Part shown: positions 53,918-63,083 of the stretch, in pieces
Position numbering within the stretch: position 1 is the first letter of the stretch
Layout: each line of letters starts with the position of its first letter
Assembly (NCBI RefSeq): GCF_004758605.1
Contig: NZ_CP038510.1
Location: forward strand, 151,501 to 215,500
Direction of reading: 5' to 3'
DNA length: 64,000 nucleotides
From: Deinococcus metallilatus
GTDB lineage: Bacteria; Deinococcota; Deinococci; Deinococcales; Deinococcaceae
The notes under the pieces: generated by a model
What the model saw: only the letters and a program-made list of their open reading frames with translations
Database searches by the model: none
What the model was told of the DNA's origin: nothing
Program-made: the position numbers and the translations under genes

Positions 53918-55101
53918 TGCCCGGCGTCCGCTTTCTGATCCTGGCGGACGACCTGACCGGAGCGTCCGACGCGGGCGTCCACCTCGCCCGGCACGGTTAC
54001 GACACCGTCGTCGCCTTCCACGGCGCGCCACTGCCCGCCCCGCTCCCCGAAGGGCTGGTGCTCGACCTCGACTCGCGCGCGCTGCCAGCAGACGAGGCCG
54101 CTTCCCGGGTCAGCGCTGCCCTGCAAGACGCCACCCCCGAACTGCTGTACGTCAAGATCGACTCCACCCTGCGTGGCCCGATTGCCGCGCAACTCCAGGC
54201 GGCCTTTGCCGGTTCCGGCAGACGGCGCGTGGTTATCGCCCCGGCGCTTCCCAGCAATGGACGCACCACCGTGGGTGGCGTCCAGCTCCTGAACGGCCGC
54301 CCCGTCCATGAAGGTCCCGCTGGCCGCGATCCCCGCACCCCCGTCAGCGAGAGTCACCTTCCCACCCTGCTGGCCCCGGCCCACCGCGGTGATGTCACCG
54401 TCATTTCGCGGGCGGAACTGCGCGACCTGGACGCCGTGCGCGCCGCGCTGCGAGATCACCGCTGGATCATCGTGGATGCCGAAACGGAGGAGGACCTCAC
54501 CCGGCTCGTGGACCACCTGCCTGATCCGGACGAGGTGCTGTGGGTGGGATCGGCTGGTCTGGCCCAGGCGCTCGGCCGCCGCTTCCCCGGCCCCCACCCC
54601 GTTCAGGAGGTCCCGCCGCATCAGGTCCGGTCCGGTGTGCTGACGGTGGTGGGCAGCCTGAACGAGGTTGCCCGCCAGCAGCTCCAGGCCTTGCGGCAGG
54701 CCGGTGTACCGGGTGTGGAGTTGAACGTCGAGGCCAGCGAGGCAGCCCTCGGGCAATTGGTCACGGCCCTGCAACAGCATCCCGGGGCCGCCCTGTATTC
54801 AGGGTCCACGAGAGGTCGGCATTCCTCCGAGGCCATCGCGCACGCCCTGGCCCATGTCGCCCAGCAGGGGGTGCAACTGGGGCTGGTGCACGCCCTGGTA
54901 CTGACCGGGGGAGACACGGCGGTGCAGGTGGGCAAGGCCCTGGGGGCCACCGGATTGAGGCTGTTCGGTGAGATCGAACCGGGCGTACCGTACGGACAAC
55001 TGGTCGGCCCGCGCCCCCTGCCCGTCGTGACCAAGGCGGGCGGCTTCGGTCAACCTCAAACCCTCGTGAACGCGCAGCAGGCGTTGCTGCAAGGAAAATA
55101 A
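53917..55101 (+). CDS. dtnK: Four-carbon acid sugar kinase (D-threonate kinase type)
   Basis: 394 residues. N-terminal domain FLILADDLTGASDAGVHLARHGYDTVV with acid-binding Asp pair; LYVKIDSTLRGPIAAQLQA; linker SHLPTLL; C-terminal ATP domain with VLTGGDTAVQVGKALGATGLRLFGEIEPGVPYG and the closing VTKAGGFGQPQTL. The family phosphorylates D-threonate, D-/L-erythronate or tetronates. Followed after 4 bp by PdxA2 and lacking LtnD, which is the set for D-threonate (DtnK + PdxA2). Confidence 0.88.
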   Translation: MPGVRFLILADDLTGASDAGVHLARHGYDTVVAFHGAPLPAPLPEGLVLDLDSRALPADEAASRVSAALQDATPELLYVKIDSTLRGPIAAQLQAAFAGSGRRRVVIAPALPSNGRTTVGGVQLLNGRPVHEGPAGRDPRTPVSESHLPTLLAPAHRGDVTVISRAELRDLDAVRAALRDHRWIIVDAETEEDLTRLVDHLPDPDEVLWVGSAGLAQALGRRFPGPHPVQEVPPHQVRSGVLTVVGSLNEVARQQLQALRQAGVPGVELNVEASEAALGQLVTALQQHPGAALYSGSTRGRHSSEAIAHALAHVAQQGVQLGLVHALVLTGGDTAVQVGKALGATGLRLFGEIEPGVPYGQLVGPRPLPVVTKAGGFGQPQTLVNAQQALLQGK

Positions 55102-55105
55102 ACCC

Positions 55106-56083
55106 ATGCCCCAACCCATCATCGGTATCACCATGGGCGATCCCGCGGGGATCGGTCCCGAGATCATCGCCAAGGCCTTCGCCGACCCCAGAACCGCTGG
55201 CTGCCGCGCCGTCGTCATCGGCGACGTCACCATCATGCGCCGCGCGGTCACTCTCCTGAATCTCCCGCTGGAAGTGAGGCCGGTTGACGTGCCTGCCGAC
55301 GCCACCTTTGCCCCGGGCGTGGTGAACGTCGTCCCCGTGACGGACCTCCCCGAGGACCTGCCCTTCGGGCAACTCAGCGCGAAGGCCGGGGCCGCCGCCT
55401 TCGCGTACGTGCGCCGCTCGATTGAACTGGCCCTTAGCGGGCAGATTCAGGCGGTCGCAACGGCGCCGCTCAACAAGGAAGCGCTGCACCTGGCGGGCTT
55501 TTTGTATCCCGGCCATACCGAAATTTTCGCGGACCTCACCGGAACGCGAAACTACGCCATGATGCTCGTCGCGCCTGATCTGCGGGTCATTCACGTCAGC
55601 ACGCACGTCTCGCTGGCCGAGGCCATCCAACGGGCGACGCGCGAACGTGAACTGACCGTCATCCGCCTCGCCGACGAGGCCCTGCAACGTCTGGGGGTCC
55701 CGCGCCGCCGGATCGCGGTCGCTGGCCTGAACCCGCACGCGGGGGAAAACGGCCTGTTCGGACGTGAAGAGATCGAGCAGATCATCCCCGCCATACAGGA
55801 GGCCCAGCGCGAAGGCATCGACGTGAGTGGCCCGTGGCCCGGTGATACGGTCTTCCTGCGGGCGCGCCGGGGGGACTTCGATATGGTCGTGGTGCAGTAC
55901 CACGATCAGGGGCACATCCCGGTCAAGCTGCTGGGGTTCGATACCGGCGTGAACGTGACCGTCGGTCTGCCGTTCTTCCGGACGAGTGTCGATCACGGCA
56001 CCGCCTTTGATATCGCGGGCACCGGCCAGGCGGACCAGGCGAGCATGCAGGCCGCGATCGAGCTGGCCTTCAAGCTGTTGTGA
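55106..56083 (+). CDS. pdxA2: PdxA2, D-threonate/D-erythronate-4-phosphate dehydrogenase (PdxA family)
   Basis: 325 residues. ITMGDPAGIGPEIIAKA start, TAPLNKEALHLAGFLYPGHTEIFADLTGTRNYAMMLV, RIAVAGLNPHAGENGLFG with metal His, and YHDQGHIPVKLLGFDTGVNVTVGLPFFRTSVDHGTAFD containing further metal ligands. The operon indicates a catabolic role: oxidation and decarboxylation of the 4-phosphorylated acid to DHAP rather than vitamin B6 synthesis. Confidence 0.9.
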   Translation: MPQPIIGITMGDPAGIGPEIIAKAFADPRTAGCRAVVIGDVTIMRRAVTLLNLPLEVRPVDVPADATFAPGVVNVVPVTDLPEDLPFGQLSAKAGAAAFAYVRRSIELALSGQIQAVATAPLNKEALHLAGFLYPGHTEIFADLTGTRNYAMMLVAPDLRVIHVSTHVSLAEAIQRATRERELTVIRLADEALQRLGVPRRRIAVAGLNPHAGENGLFGREEIEQIIPAIQEAQREGIDVSGPWPGDTVFLRARRGDFDMVVVQYHDQGHIPVKLLGFDTGVNVTVGLPFFRTSVDHGTAFDIAGTGQADQASMQAAIELAFKLL

Positions 56084-56133
56084 GCAGGGCGTCAAGGCCA
56101 GCCGGGAGATGGCCGAACACATCACGGGTGCGT

Positions 56134-56163
56134 CCGGCCCGTTCCTCACGGGAGATGGGCCGG
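56134..56163. terminator. Possible terminator hairpin between convergent genes
   Basis: CCGGCCC (56134-56140) and GGGCCGG (56157-56163) can pair around an inner CCCGT/ACGGG dyad. It lies between pdxA2 and the convergent hydrolase stop at 56168. No T-tract, so assignment is by position and dyad only. Confidence 0.35.
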
Positions 56164-56167
56164 GCGG

Positions 56168-57010
56168 TCACGCGGTCGCCGGAACGTGCCGGGCGAGAAA
56201 GTCGCGGACGACGGTGAGATAACGCTCGCGCTCCTCCAGTTGGGGCGAGTGGCCGCTGTGCTCGAACACGACCAGCTCGCTCTGCGGCAGCGCGGCGGCG
56301 AGTTCCTCGCTGGCCTCCAGGGGGGTGATCCAGTCGTGCCGCCCCACCGTCACGAGCACCGGCACCGTGATTTCTCCCAGGCGACCGGTGAGGTCGTACC
56401 CGGGCTGGTTGCGGGAGAAGGCCCAGTTGTGCGTCTCGTAACGAAACGGGATACGCGCCAGGCGCTCGGCCTCTGCCGCCGGGTCACGCTCGACGGTGTA
56501 GAGCGGCTGGATCATGGCGTAGCTGGTGCGGAAGTCGTCATTATCGCGCACCTGGCCGGAAAACAGACGGTCCAACGTCTCCTCGTCCATCGGGAAGCCG
56601 CTGCTCAGGGCCCGTTCCTTGCTGGTGCCCTGGAAGCGGTTGCTGGCGGCGGTGTCGCGCAGGATGACCGCGTGGAGATTCTCCGGGTGCGCGAGGGCAT
56701 ACTCCAGCGCCAGGAAGCCGCCGTAGCTGCCCCCCAGCACCACGATCTTGCCCAGGCCCAACTGCTGACGCAGCGCTTCCAAGTCCGCCACGAACTGCGC
56801 GTGTGAGTAGGGTTCAGCCCCCTCGGACTCGCCGTTGCCGCGCTGATCGTAGGAGATCAGGCGGTAGTTGTCGGTGAGGGGCTGGAAGGCCGCCCAGTCG
56901 CCCGCGCGGCTCCCCATGCCCGGTCCCCCATGCAGCGTCACGATGGCGGTGCCCTGCCCGCCGTCCTCGTAGACCAGCTTCAGTCCATTGACCTCGGCCA
57001 CCTGGCTCAC
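56168..57010 (-). CDS. Proline-iminopeptidase-like alpha/beta hydrolase
   Basis: 280 residues from GTG 57010 overlapping the dipeptidase stop (GTGA). Motifs are TLHGGPGMGS (oxyanion region), SYDQRGNGES, nucleophile Ser in LGGSYGGFLALEYA, Asp in VGRHDWITP and His in EHSGHSP. These fit the S33 group, which removes N-terminal residues from small peptides or hydrolyses amides. It ends an operon with an M19 dipeptidase and a peptide-type importer. Confidence 0.88.
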   Translation of the reverse strand: MSQVAEVNGLKLVYEDGGQGTAIVTLHGGPGMGSRAGDWAAFQPLTDNYRLISYDQRGNGESEGAEPYSHAQFVADLEALRQQLGLGKIVVLGGSYGGFLALEYALAHPENLHAVILRDTAASNRFQGTSKERALSSGFPMDEETLDRLFSGQVRDNDDFRTSYAMIQPLYTVERDPAAEAERLARIPFRYETHNWAFSRNQPGYDLTGRLGEITVPVLVTVGRHDWITPLEASEELAAALPQSELVVFEHSGHSPQLEERERYLTVVRDFLARHVPATA

Positions 57011-58233
57011 CGGTACCACACCTCCTTCAGCACCCGCATCACGTTCCCGCCCACCGCCTTGGCGATGTCCTCGTCGCTGTAGCCATGCTTCACCAGCCAG
57101 CGGACGATGTTCGGGAAAGCCTCGGCCGGGTTCTCGATGCCGTCCACGTAGGGCACCTTCTCGTAGCTGAGGTGGCCGCGCGAGGCGCCGATGGAAAGGG
57201 CCTCGGTGAGGGCGTCGTGCAGGCCCACGTGGTCCCCGAACAGCACGTCCGGCCCGAACGCCACGTGGTCGATCCCCACCAGGTTCACGCAGTACTCGAA
57301 GTGCTCCATAAAGGACTCGATGCTGTGGCGGGAATGCCGCTCGGTGAGGGTGGTGTGCGGCGCCGCCTCGATGCCGATCACACCGCCCTTGGCCGCACAG
57401 GCTTTGATCACCTCGTCGGGCTTGAGCCGGTTGGAGTTCCACAGGGCGCGGGCGCCCGCGTGGGTGATGAAGATGGGCTTGTCGCTCACCTCGATGGTGT
57501 CGAGGGAGGTCTGGTCGCCGCTGTGGCTCACGTCGATGGCTATGCCCAGCTTGTTCATCCGCTTCACCGCCTGCCGCCCGAAGGTGGTCAGGCCGCCGTC
57601 GCGCGGTTCCTTGAGGCCGCCCCCCAGAGCGTTCCCCTCGCTGTAGGCGATGCCCATGCAGCGCACGCCCAGGCCGTACAGGATGTCCAGCCGGTCGAGT
57701 TCGTTCTCGATCATCGCCGCGCCTTCAAGGGACACGATAAACGCGATCTGGCCGTTCCGCTTGGCGTTCACGATGTCCTCAGTGGTCTTGCAGTGCACCA
57801 CCATCTCCTGGTGCGCGATGTCCGACAGGCGCATGCCGATGTCGTAGATCACGTCGTCCCATTTCCAGCCGCCGCGCGAGGTGATCATGGCGGTGCCGTT
57901 CATCAGGTTGTCGAAGACGGCGTCCAGGCCGGACACGCTCAGCCCCTCGTAGCCGGTGAAGTCGCGCCCCCAGCGGCGGAACTCCAGGAACTGCGAGAGG
58001 TCCTCCGGCGCCACGAAGCAGTGGTCGTGCAGCGAGATGATCAGGTGGTCGCGGAAGATGCGGCGCACCCGCGCTTCCTGCTCGTCGCTGACCTCCACCC
58101 GGCGGCTGGGCACCCGGTTCAGCTCCGCGCTGAGCGGCCACACCTTGTAGTCGGTGCCCGGCTCCAGGTAGGAAAAGGACTTGTAGCCGCTGTACTTCTT
58201 CTGCTGCATCGGGGCGTCTTTCAGGTCAGTCAT
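57007..58233 (-). CDS. Membrane-dipeptidase-family (M19, renal dipeptidase-like) protein
   Basis: 408 residues, no signal peptide. TIM-barrel amidohydrolase motifs: ISLHDHCF near 52 (metal His-x-His/Asp variant), VSLEGAAMIENELDRL with bridging Glu, VDVSHSG and ITHAGARALWNSNR (metal His residues), and a C-terminal FPNIVRWLVKHGYSDEDIAKAVGGNVMRVL end typical of M19. Relatives cut dipeptides, often with D-residues. Overlaps the upstream BPL_N gene by 8 bp. Confidence 0.88.
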   Translation of the reverse strand: MTDLKDAPMQQKKYSGYKSFSYLEPGTDYKVWPLSAELNRVPSRRVEVSDEQEARVRRIFRDHLIISLHDHCFVAPEDLSQFLEFRRWGRDFTGYEGLSVSGLDAVFDNLMNGTAMITSRGGWKWDDVIYDIGMRLSDIAHQEMVVHCKTTEDIVNAKRNGQIAFIVSLEGAAMIENELDRLDILYGLGVRCMGIAYSEGNALGGGLKEPRDGGLTTFGRQAVKRMNKLGIAIDVSHSGDQTSLDTIEVSDKPIFITHAGARALWNSNRLKPDEVIKACAAKGGVIGIEAAPHTTLTERHSRHSIESFMEHFEYCVNLVGIDHVAFGPDVLFGDHVGLHDALTEALSIGASRGHLSYEKVPYVDGIENPAEAFPNIVRWLVKHGYSDEDIAKAVGGNVMRVLKEVWYR

Positions 58234-59641
58234 GGGCAGGCTCCTGTTCGGTGGGGAGGGGCGGAGAGACGAGGGGATAGGGCACCGAGTTCAGCCCGCA
58301 CAGCGTGCCGAGGGTTCCGGCGGCGAGGCTGGCGCAGGCGGCGAGGCCAGCAGCGCTGAGGTACGAACTGGCCAGCAGGTGGTAGGGGGAACGTTCCCAG
58401 GCGTCGTACGGGAAGGTCAGGTCGGGTGGAGGCGCCTCCCGGTGCGCCTCGGCGACGTCCATCAGCCGATGGATGGAGGCCGCCAGTTGCGCCAGGCCCA
58501 CGAAGCCGTAGTCCTGGCCGGGTGCCGGAGCGTGGTCGATCCAGGGGGCGAAGGGTCCGGCCTCCGGCCGCTGTGGGGCGAGGTCGCGCAGATAGGCGGC
58601 GGTGGCTGCGGAAACCTGGGCTGCCTCATGCAGGGCATCCCTCCACACCTCCTCCGCCCGCTGCCCCAGGAAAGCCGGGGCATTCACGAGGTCGGGTGGG
58701 ACGGCGGCCAGGGACGCGAAGCGCGCGGCCGCGTGGTCGAGGCGGGCGGCGATGTCTTCCAAAGTCACGCTGGTTGGTCGGGAATTACCCGGCGCACGCC
58801 CCCCGCTGGCACGCCGCCCGGCCTGGTGCGCCAGCGCGTTTGCAAAGAGCCGGGCGGCGACGCCCCAGCCGAGTTGCAGGGAACTGAAGCCAAACTCCGG
58901 GTGGGAGCCGAACAGCACCACGCAGCCCTCCCCGAGCGGACCGGACACGGCGAGCTGCACGTCCTGCCCGGTCAGGCGTTCGGCCAGCGTGGGTCCCTGA
59001 ACGCCGCCGGGGAGACTGTGTTCCCAGGGCGTGAACCGCTCCGTGAGCGCGTGGAGGGTGACGGCGCCGCGCAGCGCCGATCCGGCCGGGGGCAGGAAGC
59101 ACGGGCCGTTGTAATGCACGATCTCGAAGTCATCCGGCAGGCCGCGCGTCAGCCAGTGGCCGGGGTCCGTGAGGCGCACCCGCAGGACGCCGACGCCCGG
59201 GGAGTCCAGGCCACCCAACCCGCCATCCGCCGCATTGGCGATGGGGAGGTCAAGCAGGTGCAGGCCGCGGGCCTCCGGATGGGCGTCCAGGAAACTCTCG
59301 GGGAGCCGGGCGCCCAGGTAAGCCCCGGCGCAGGACCCCACATACATGCCCCCGCGCTCCACCCAGTCGCGGATGCGGGCGGTACCGGAAGTGCCCAGCG
59401 GCGCGAGCAGGCCGCCCATGGCGTTCAGGCCTCCCCCCGGCATCACCAGCACGTCGTACCCGTCCAGGTTCCCGGCGAGGATGCCTTCCGCGCTCAGCGG
59501 TTCGGGAACGCCCCCCCACGCTGCCACGAGTGCCGCGTGGTGGTAGGGCGCGCCACCCGAGGCGTACACGGCCACCCTCAGGTCGCGCAGCGCGGGGGCG
59601 AGTTCGGCGCGCGTCCCGGCCCACCAGTCGGGGCGCGTCAC
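58226..59641 (-). CDS. BPL_N-domain (class I amidotransferase-fold) protein
   Basis: 471 residues; GTG start overlapping the DppC-like stop (GTGA). Residues ~20-290 match the BPL_N/GATase1-like fold: VAVYASGGAPYHHAALVAAWGG, DVLVMPGGGLNAMGG, GGMYVGSCAGAYLGARLPES (candidate nucleophile Cys), and LFGSHPEFGFSSLQ with His-x-Glu. The C-terminal ~170 residues are helical and unrecognised (LDHAAARFASLAAVPPDLV). Possibly an amidase on the imported compound. Rare outside small lineages; substrate unknown. Confidence 0.75.
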   Translation of the reverse strand: MTRPDWWAGTRAELAPALRDLRVAVYASGGAPYHHAALVAAWGGVPEPLSAEGILAGNLDGYDVLVMPGGGLNAMGGLLAPLGTSGTARIRDWVERGGMYVGSCAGAYLGARLPESFLDAHPEARGLHLLDLPIANAADGGLGGLDSPGVGVLRVRLTDPGHWLTRGLPDDFEIVHYNGPCFLPPAGSALRGAVTLHALTERFTPWEHSLPGGVQGPTLAERLTGQDVQLAVSGPLGEGCVVLFGSHPEFGFSSLQLGWGVAARLFANALAHQAGRRASGGRAPGNSRPTSVTLEDIAARLDHAAARFASLAAVPPDLVNAPAFLGQRAEEVWRDALHEAAQVSAATAAYLRDLAPQRPEAGPFAPWIDHAPAPGQDYGFVGLAQLAASIHRLMDVAEAHREAPPPDLTFPYDAWERSPYHLLASSYLSAAGLAACASLAAGTLGTLCGLNSVPYPLVSPPLPTEQEPAHD

Positions 59642-60516
59642 GAGCGGCTCCGGGGGTCGGTCAGGTCGCGCAGCACGTTCCCCAGCAGGTTGAAGCTCAG
59701 GACCGCGAGGGCGATCAGCACGCCAGGATAGACCGCCAGCGCGGGCTTGACCCAGAAGTAGGTCTGGGCATTCTGGAGCATGTTGCCCCAGGAGGACAGC
59801 GGGGGCTGGATGCCCAGGCCCAGGTAACTGAGTCCCGTCTCGGTCAGGATCGACCAGGCGATCCCCAGCGTCGTGAGCACGGCGGCCGAGGGGAGCGCCT
59901 GCGGGAACACGTGCCGCCAGATGATGCGGTTGGACGAGGCGCCCAGCGCGCGCTCGGCCTCCACGAAGTCGAAGTTGCGGATCTTGCTGACCTCCGCGTG
60001 GACGATGCGGGCCACGCTAGGCCAGAAGCCCAGGCCGACGACGAGCACCACCACCGGGGGCGAGTTGCCGAGTACCGCCAGGGCCGCCAGGATCAGGAAG
60101 AAGCTGGGGATAGCCAGGAAGGTGTCCACCAGCCGCATCAGGGCGGTTTCCAGCCAGCCGCGGTGGTAGCCCGCCAGCGCACCGACCAGGGAACCCACGC
60201 TCAGCGCGACGACCATGCTGACCACGCTGATCAGCAGGGTGATGCGTCCGCCGTACAGCAACCGTGCGAGCACGTCCCGGCCCAGCTCGTCGGTGCCCAG
60301 CAGGTGCTCCGGCGAGGGGGCCGCCATGGTGTGGAGGGGATCGGTGGTGATCGGGGACACGCGGTATATCAGCGGTCCCAGGAACGCCAGCCCGTAGAGG
60401 ACGAGCAGCAGCAGCAGCGCGGCGAGGCCCACCGGATGACGGACGATCCGCGCCAGCAGACCTCTGGATTTTCCTCGGGCGGGCCGGGCCGCGGGGAGGG
60501 CGCGCGCGTCAGTCAT
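59638..60516 (-). CDS. Peptide-type ABC transporter permease, DppC-like
   Basis: 292 residues. N-terminal RIVRHPVGLAALLLLLVLYGLAFLGPLIY, motif EHLLGTDELGRDVLARLLYGGR and coupling loop EAERALGASSNRIIWRHVFPQALPS. Start overlaps the DppB-like stop by 8 bp. Second of two peptide-type importers in the window, again without ATPases. Confidence 0.92.
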   Translation of the reverse strand: MTDARALPAARPARGKSRGLLARIVRHPVGLAALLLLLVLYGLAFLGPLIYRVSPITTDPLHTMAAPSPEHLLGTDELGRDVLARLLYGGRITLLISVVSMVVALSVGSLVGALAGYHRGWLETALMRLVDTFLAIPSFFLILAALAVLGNSPPVVVLVVGLGFWPSVARIVHAEVSKIRNFDFVEAERALGASSNRIIWRHVFPQALPSAAVLTTLGIAWSILTETGLSYLGLGIQPPLSSWGNMLQNAQTYFWVKPALAVYPGVLIALAVLSFNLLGNVLRDLTDPRSRS

Positions 60517-61456
60517 GGCGAATCCTCGGGTCGATCAGCGAGTAGGTCATGTCGACCAGCAGGTTGGTCACGATGACGACGGCCCCGGCGACCAGGGTGA
60601 CCGCCATGATGGTGTTGTAGTCGCGCCCCAGGGCGGCGTCCACCGCGAGGCGGCCCATGCCGGGCAGGCCGAACACGCTCTCCACGATCACCGAGCCGCT
60701 GAGGAGCGCCGGGAGGATCAGACCGATCATGGCGAGGATCGGCACCAGGGCGTTGCGCAGGGCGTGCTTGAGGATGACCTGACGCTCCTGCACGCCCTTG
60801 GCCCGCGCCGTGCGGAGGTAGTCGGTGCTGAGCACTTCCAGCAGGGAGGAGCGGGTAAAGCGCACCAGGTTGGGCAGCATCACGAAGGCGAGGACGCTGG
60901 CCGGGAGAATCATGTGGCGCAGCCAGCCCGTGAAGGAGAACCCGCCGCTCGCGTCATACAGGCCGGAGGAGGGCAGCAGCTTCCACGTCACCGAGAACAG
61001 CAGGATCGCCATGATCCCGGTCCAGAAATCCGGAATGCTCATGCCCAGCGTGCTCAGGGCATTGACCAGGTGGTCGAGCGGCGAGTTGCGGCGCATGGCG
61101 GTGAGGATGCCCAGCGAGACGCCCACCACCACCGAGAGCACCAGGGCCGACAGCCCCAGTTGCGCCGTATTCCACAGCCGCTGCCGCACCATCGGCCCGA
61201 TGGGCTGCCCCCCGTTGAGCGTCACGCCGAAGTCGCCGTGCAGAACGTCGCCTGCCCAGTTCACGTAGCGCGTGGTGACGGGAAGATCGAGGCCCAGTTG
61301 CTTGGACAGCGCGGCCCGTTCCTCTGCCGTCGTCTCGAAGCGGGCGGCGGCGCTCGGCCCACCGGGCGCGAGGTTGATCAGGAAGAACGTCACGAGGGAA
61401 ATCAGCACCAGGACCAGGACCCCCTGGCCGAGCCGTCGACCCAGAAAAGTCAGCAT
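60509..61456 (-). CDS. Peptide-type ABC transporter permease, DppB-like
   Basis: 315 residues. N-terminal LTFLGRRLGQGVLVLVLISLVTFFLINL, GDVLHGDFGVTLNGGQP periplasmic motif, coupling loop RTARAKGVQERQVILKHALRNALVPI. It follows the binding protein by 24 bp. Confidence 0.92.
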   Translation of the reverse strand: MLTFLGRRLGQGVLVLVLISLVTFFLINLAPGGPSAAARFETTAEERAALSKQLGLDLPVTTRYVNWAGDVLHGDFGVTLNGGQPIGPMVRQRLWNTAQLGLSALVLSVVVGVSLGILTAMRRNSPLDHLVNALSTLGMSIPDFWTGIMAILLFSVTWKLLPSSGLYDASGGFSFTGWLRHMILPASVLAFVMLPNLVRFTRSSLLEVLSTDYLRTARAKGVQERQVILKHALRNALVPILAMIGLILPALLSGSVIVESVFGLPGMGRLAVDAALGRDYNTIMAVTLVAGAVVIVTNLLVDMTYSLIDPRIRHD

Positions 61457-61480
61457 GTCACCCTTTCCCTGAGAGGGGGC

Positions 61481-63073
61481 TTACTTCGTCACGAACCACT
61501 CGTTCGCGTACTGGAAGTCGGCGGCCTGGGTGATGCCCCGCATCCCCTGGAGGCGCTTGTTGTACGCGGTGATGCTCTGGGGGTACCACAGGTAGAGGTA
61601 AGGCAACTCCCGCGCCATCATGGCCTGCGCCTCGTTGTAGATCTGCTTGCGGGCCAGTTCCCCCTTGGCCTTGCGGCCATTTTCCAGGAGCTGGTCGAGC
61701 TTGGGGTTCTTGTAGTTGGGGATGTTGTTGCCGGTGTTCGCCGCGCTGGAATCGTAGTACGGCAGGACGTCCGGGTCTGCGGGGGTCGACCACCACGCCG
61801 CCGAGGCCTCGTAGTCCCGTTTGGCGATGACCTGCTGGATGTAGGAATTCCAGTCCATGGTCTTGATCTCCGCCTTGACGCCGATGTTCTTCCAGTACTG
61901 CTGGATCAGCAGCGTGATGGGCACCAGTTGCTGGTAGGACGCCGTGGGCATCTGGATCACCAGCGGTTTGCCGTCCTTCTGGAGGATGCCGTCCGGTCCC
62001 GGCTTCCAGCCCGCCTGGGCCAGCAGGGCCTTCGCCTTGGCCGGATCGTACGGGTACTTCATCACGTTCGGGTTGTAATAGGTCTTCTGGATGGGCGCGA
62101 TTGGCCCGGTGGCGACCTGGCCGTAGCCCCGCAGCACGCTCTTGATCATGGCGGGCCGGTCGATGGCGTAGAGCAGCGCCTGACGCACCCGCACGTCCTG
62201 AAAGCGCGGGTCGTTCTGGTTCAGGGCCACGAAGTAGTAGATGTTGGCGGTCGCCACGTCGATTGCCAGGTTGGGATTGGCCTTGATGCGGTCCACGAGT
62301 TCGGGGTTCCCGACGGCGATCAGATCCACGTCGCCGGACAGCAGTTGTGCGAGCTGCGCGTTCGTATCCGGGATGACCTTGAAGGTCACGCTCTGGAGCT
62401 TGGGCTTGCCAGCCCAGTAATTATCGTTGCGGACCAGCTTGATGGTCGCGCCCGAAACCACCTGGGCGATCTTGAAGGGGCCAGCGCCCACCGGGTTCTG
62501 TTTGTTGAACTCCGTGTACTTCCAGGGGTCGGTCACGCCCGCGAATTTGTGCTTCGGCAGAATGCCCGCGTAGTACGCCAGGTAGGTCGGCAGCGACGCC
62601 CAGGGCCGCGACAGGACGAACTCCACCGTCAGCGGGTTCACGACGTTGACGCGGGTGACGGAGTTGCGCCAGGTGGCGCCCTGGTTGGCGCCGAGTTCCT
62701 TTTTCAGCACGATGTCGTTGAAGGTGAAGGCGACGTCGTCGGCGGTGAAAGGCTGGCCGTCGGACCACTTCACCCCCTTGCGCAGGTTGAAGGTCCATTT
62801 GAGGCCGTCGTTGGACACCCGCCAGGATGTGGCGAGGTCGGGGGCGGGCTTCAGGTTCTTGTCCCAGCGGGTGAGTCCCGGGAACAGCAACTCGTTCAGG
62901 AGGTTGGATTCGACGAAGGCGTTGGGACTCCAGGGATTGAAGGTCGGATCGGCGGTGGTCACGAACGTGACGCTGCCGTTGGGGTCAGGGGTGCCCTGTG
63001 CCTGGGCGCTGCCGACGCCGAGAAGGAGGCTGCCGAGGATCAGTTGTCCGATGTGCCTGCCACTTCGTTTCAT
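61481..63073 (-). CDS. Peptide-type ABC transporter substrate-binding protein (SBP family 5)
   Basis: 530 residues from ATG 63073, with AGGTGG upstream; a GTG three codons earlier is less likely. Signal peptide IGQLILGSLLLGVGSAQAQ. SBP_bac_5 features: TADPTFNPWSPNAFVESNLL, LATSWRVSNDGLKWTFNLRKGVKWSDG, VRQALLYAIDRPAMIKSVLRGYG. Starts 10 bp after the IclR stop, so the regulator and importer are one transcription unit. The downstream peptidases suggest a small peptide ligand. Confidence 0.93.
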   Translation of the reverse strand: MKRSGRHIGQLILGSLLLGVGSAQAQGTPDPNGSVTFVTTADPTFNPWSPNAFVESNLLNELLFPGLTRWDKNLKPAPDLATSWRVSNDGLKWTFNLRKGVKWSDGQPFTADDVAFTFNDIVLKKELGANQGATWRNSVTRVNVVNPLTVEFVLSRPWASLPTYLAYYAGILPKHKFAGVTDPWKYTEFNKQNPVGAGPFKIAQVVSGATIKLVRNDNYWAGKPKLQSVTFKVIPDTNAQLAQLLSGDVDLIAVGNPELVDRIKANPNLAIDVATANIYYFVALNQNDPRFQDVRVRQALLYAIDRPAMIKSVLRGYGQVATGPIAPIQKTYYNPNVMKYPYDPAKAKALLAQAGWKPGPDGILQKDGKPLVIQMPTASYQQLVPITLLIQQYWKNIGVKAEIKTMDWNSYIQQVIAKRDYEASAAWWSTPADPDVLPYYDSSAANTGNNIPNYKNPKLDQLLENGRKAKGELARKQIYNEAQAMMARELPYLYLWYPQSITAYNKRLQGMRGITQAADFQYANEWFVTK

Positions 63074-63083
63074 ACCTGCCACC

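Noticed and set aside
55106..56083. Annotation as biosynthetic PdxA (vitamin B6 pathway)
   Set aside because: Direct coupling to a four-carbon acid kinase, KdgT and DeoR indicates the catabolic PdxA2 role.
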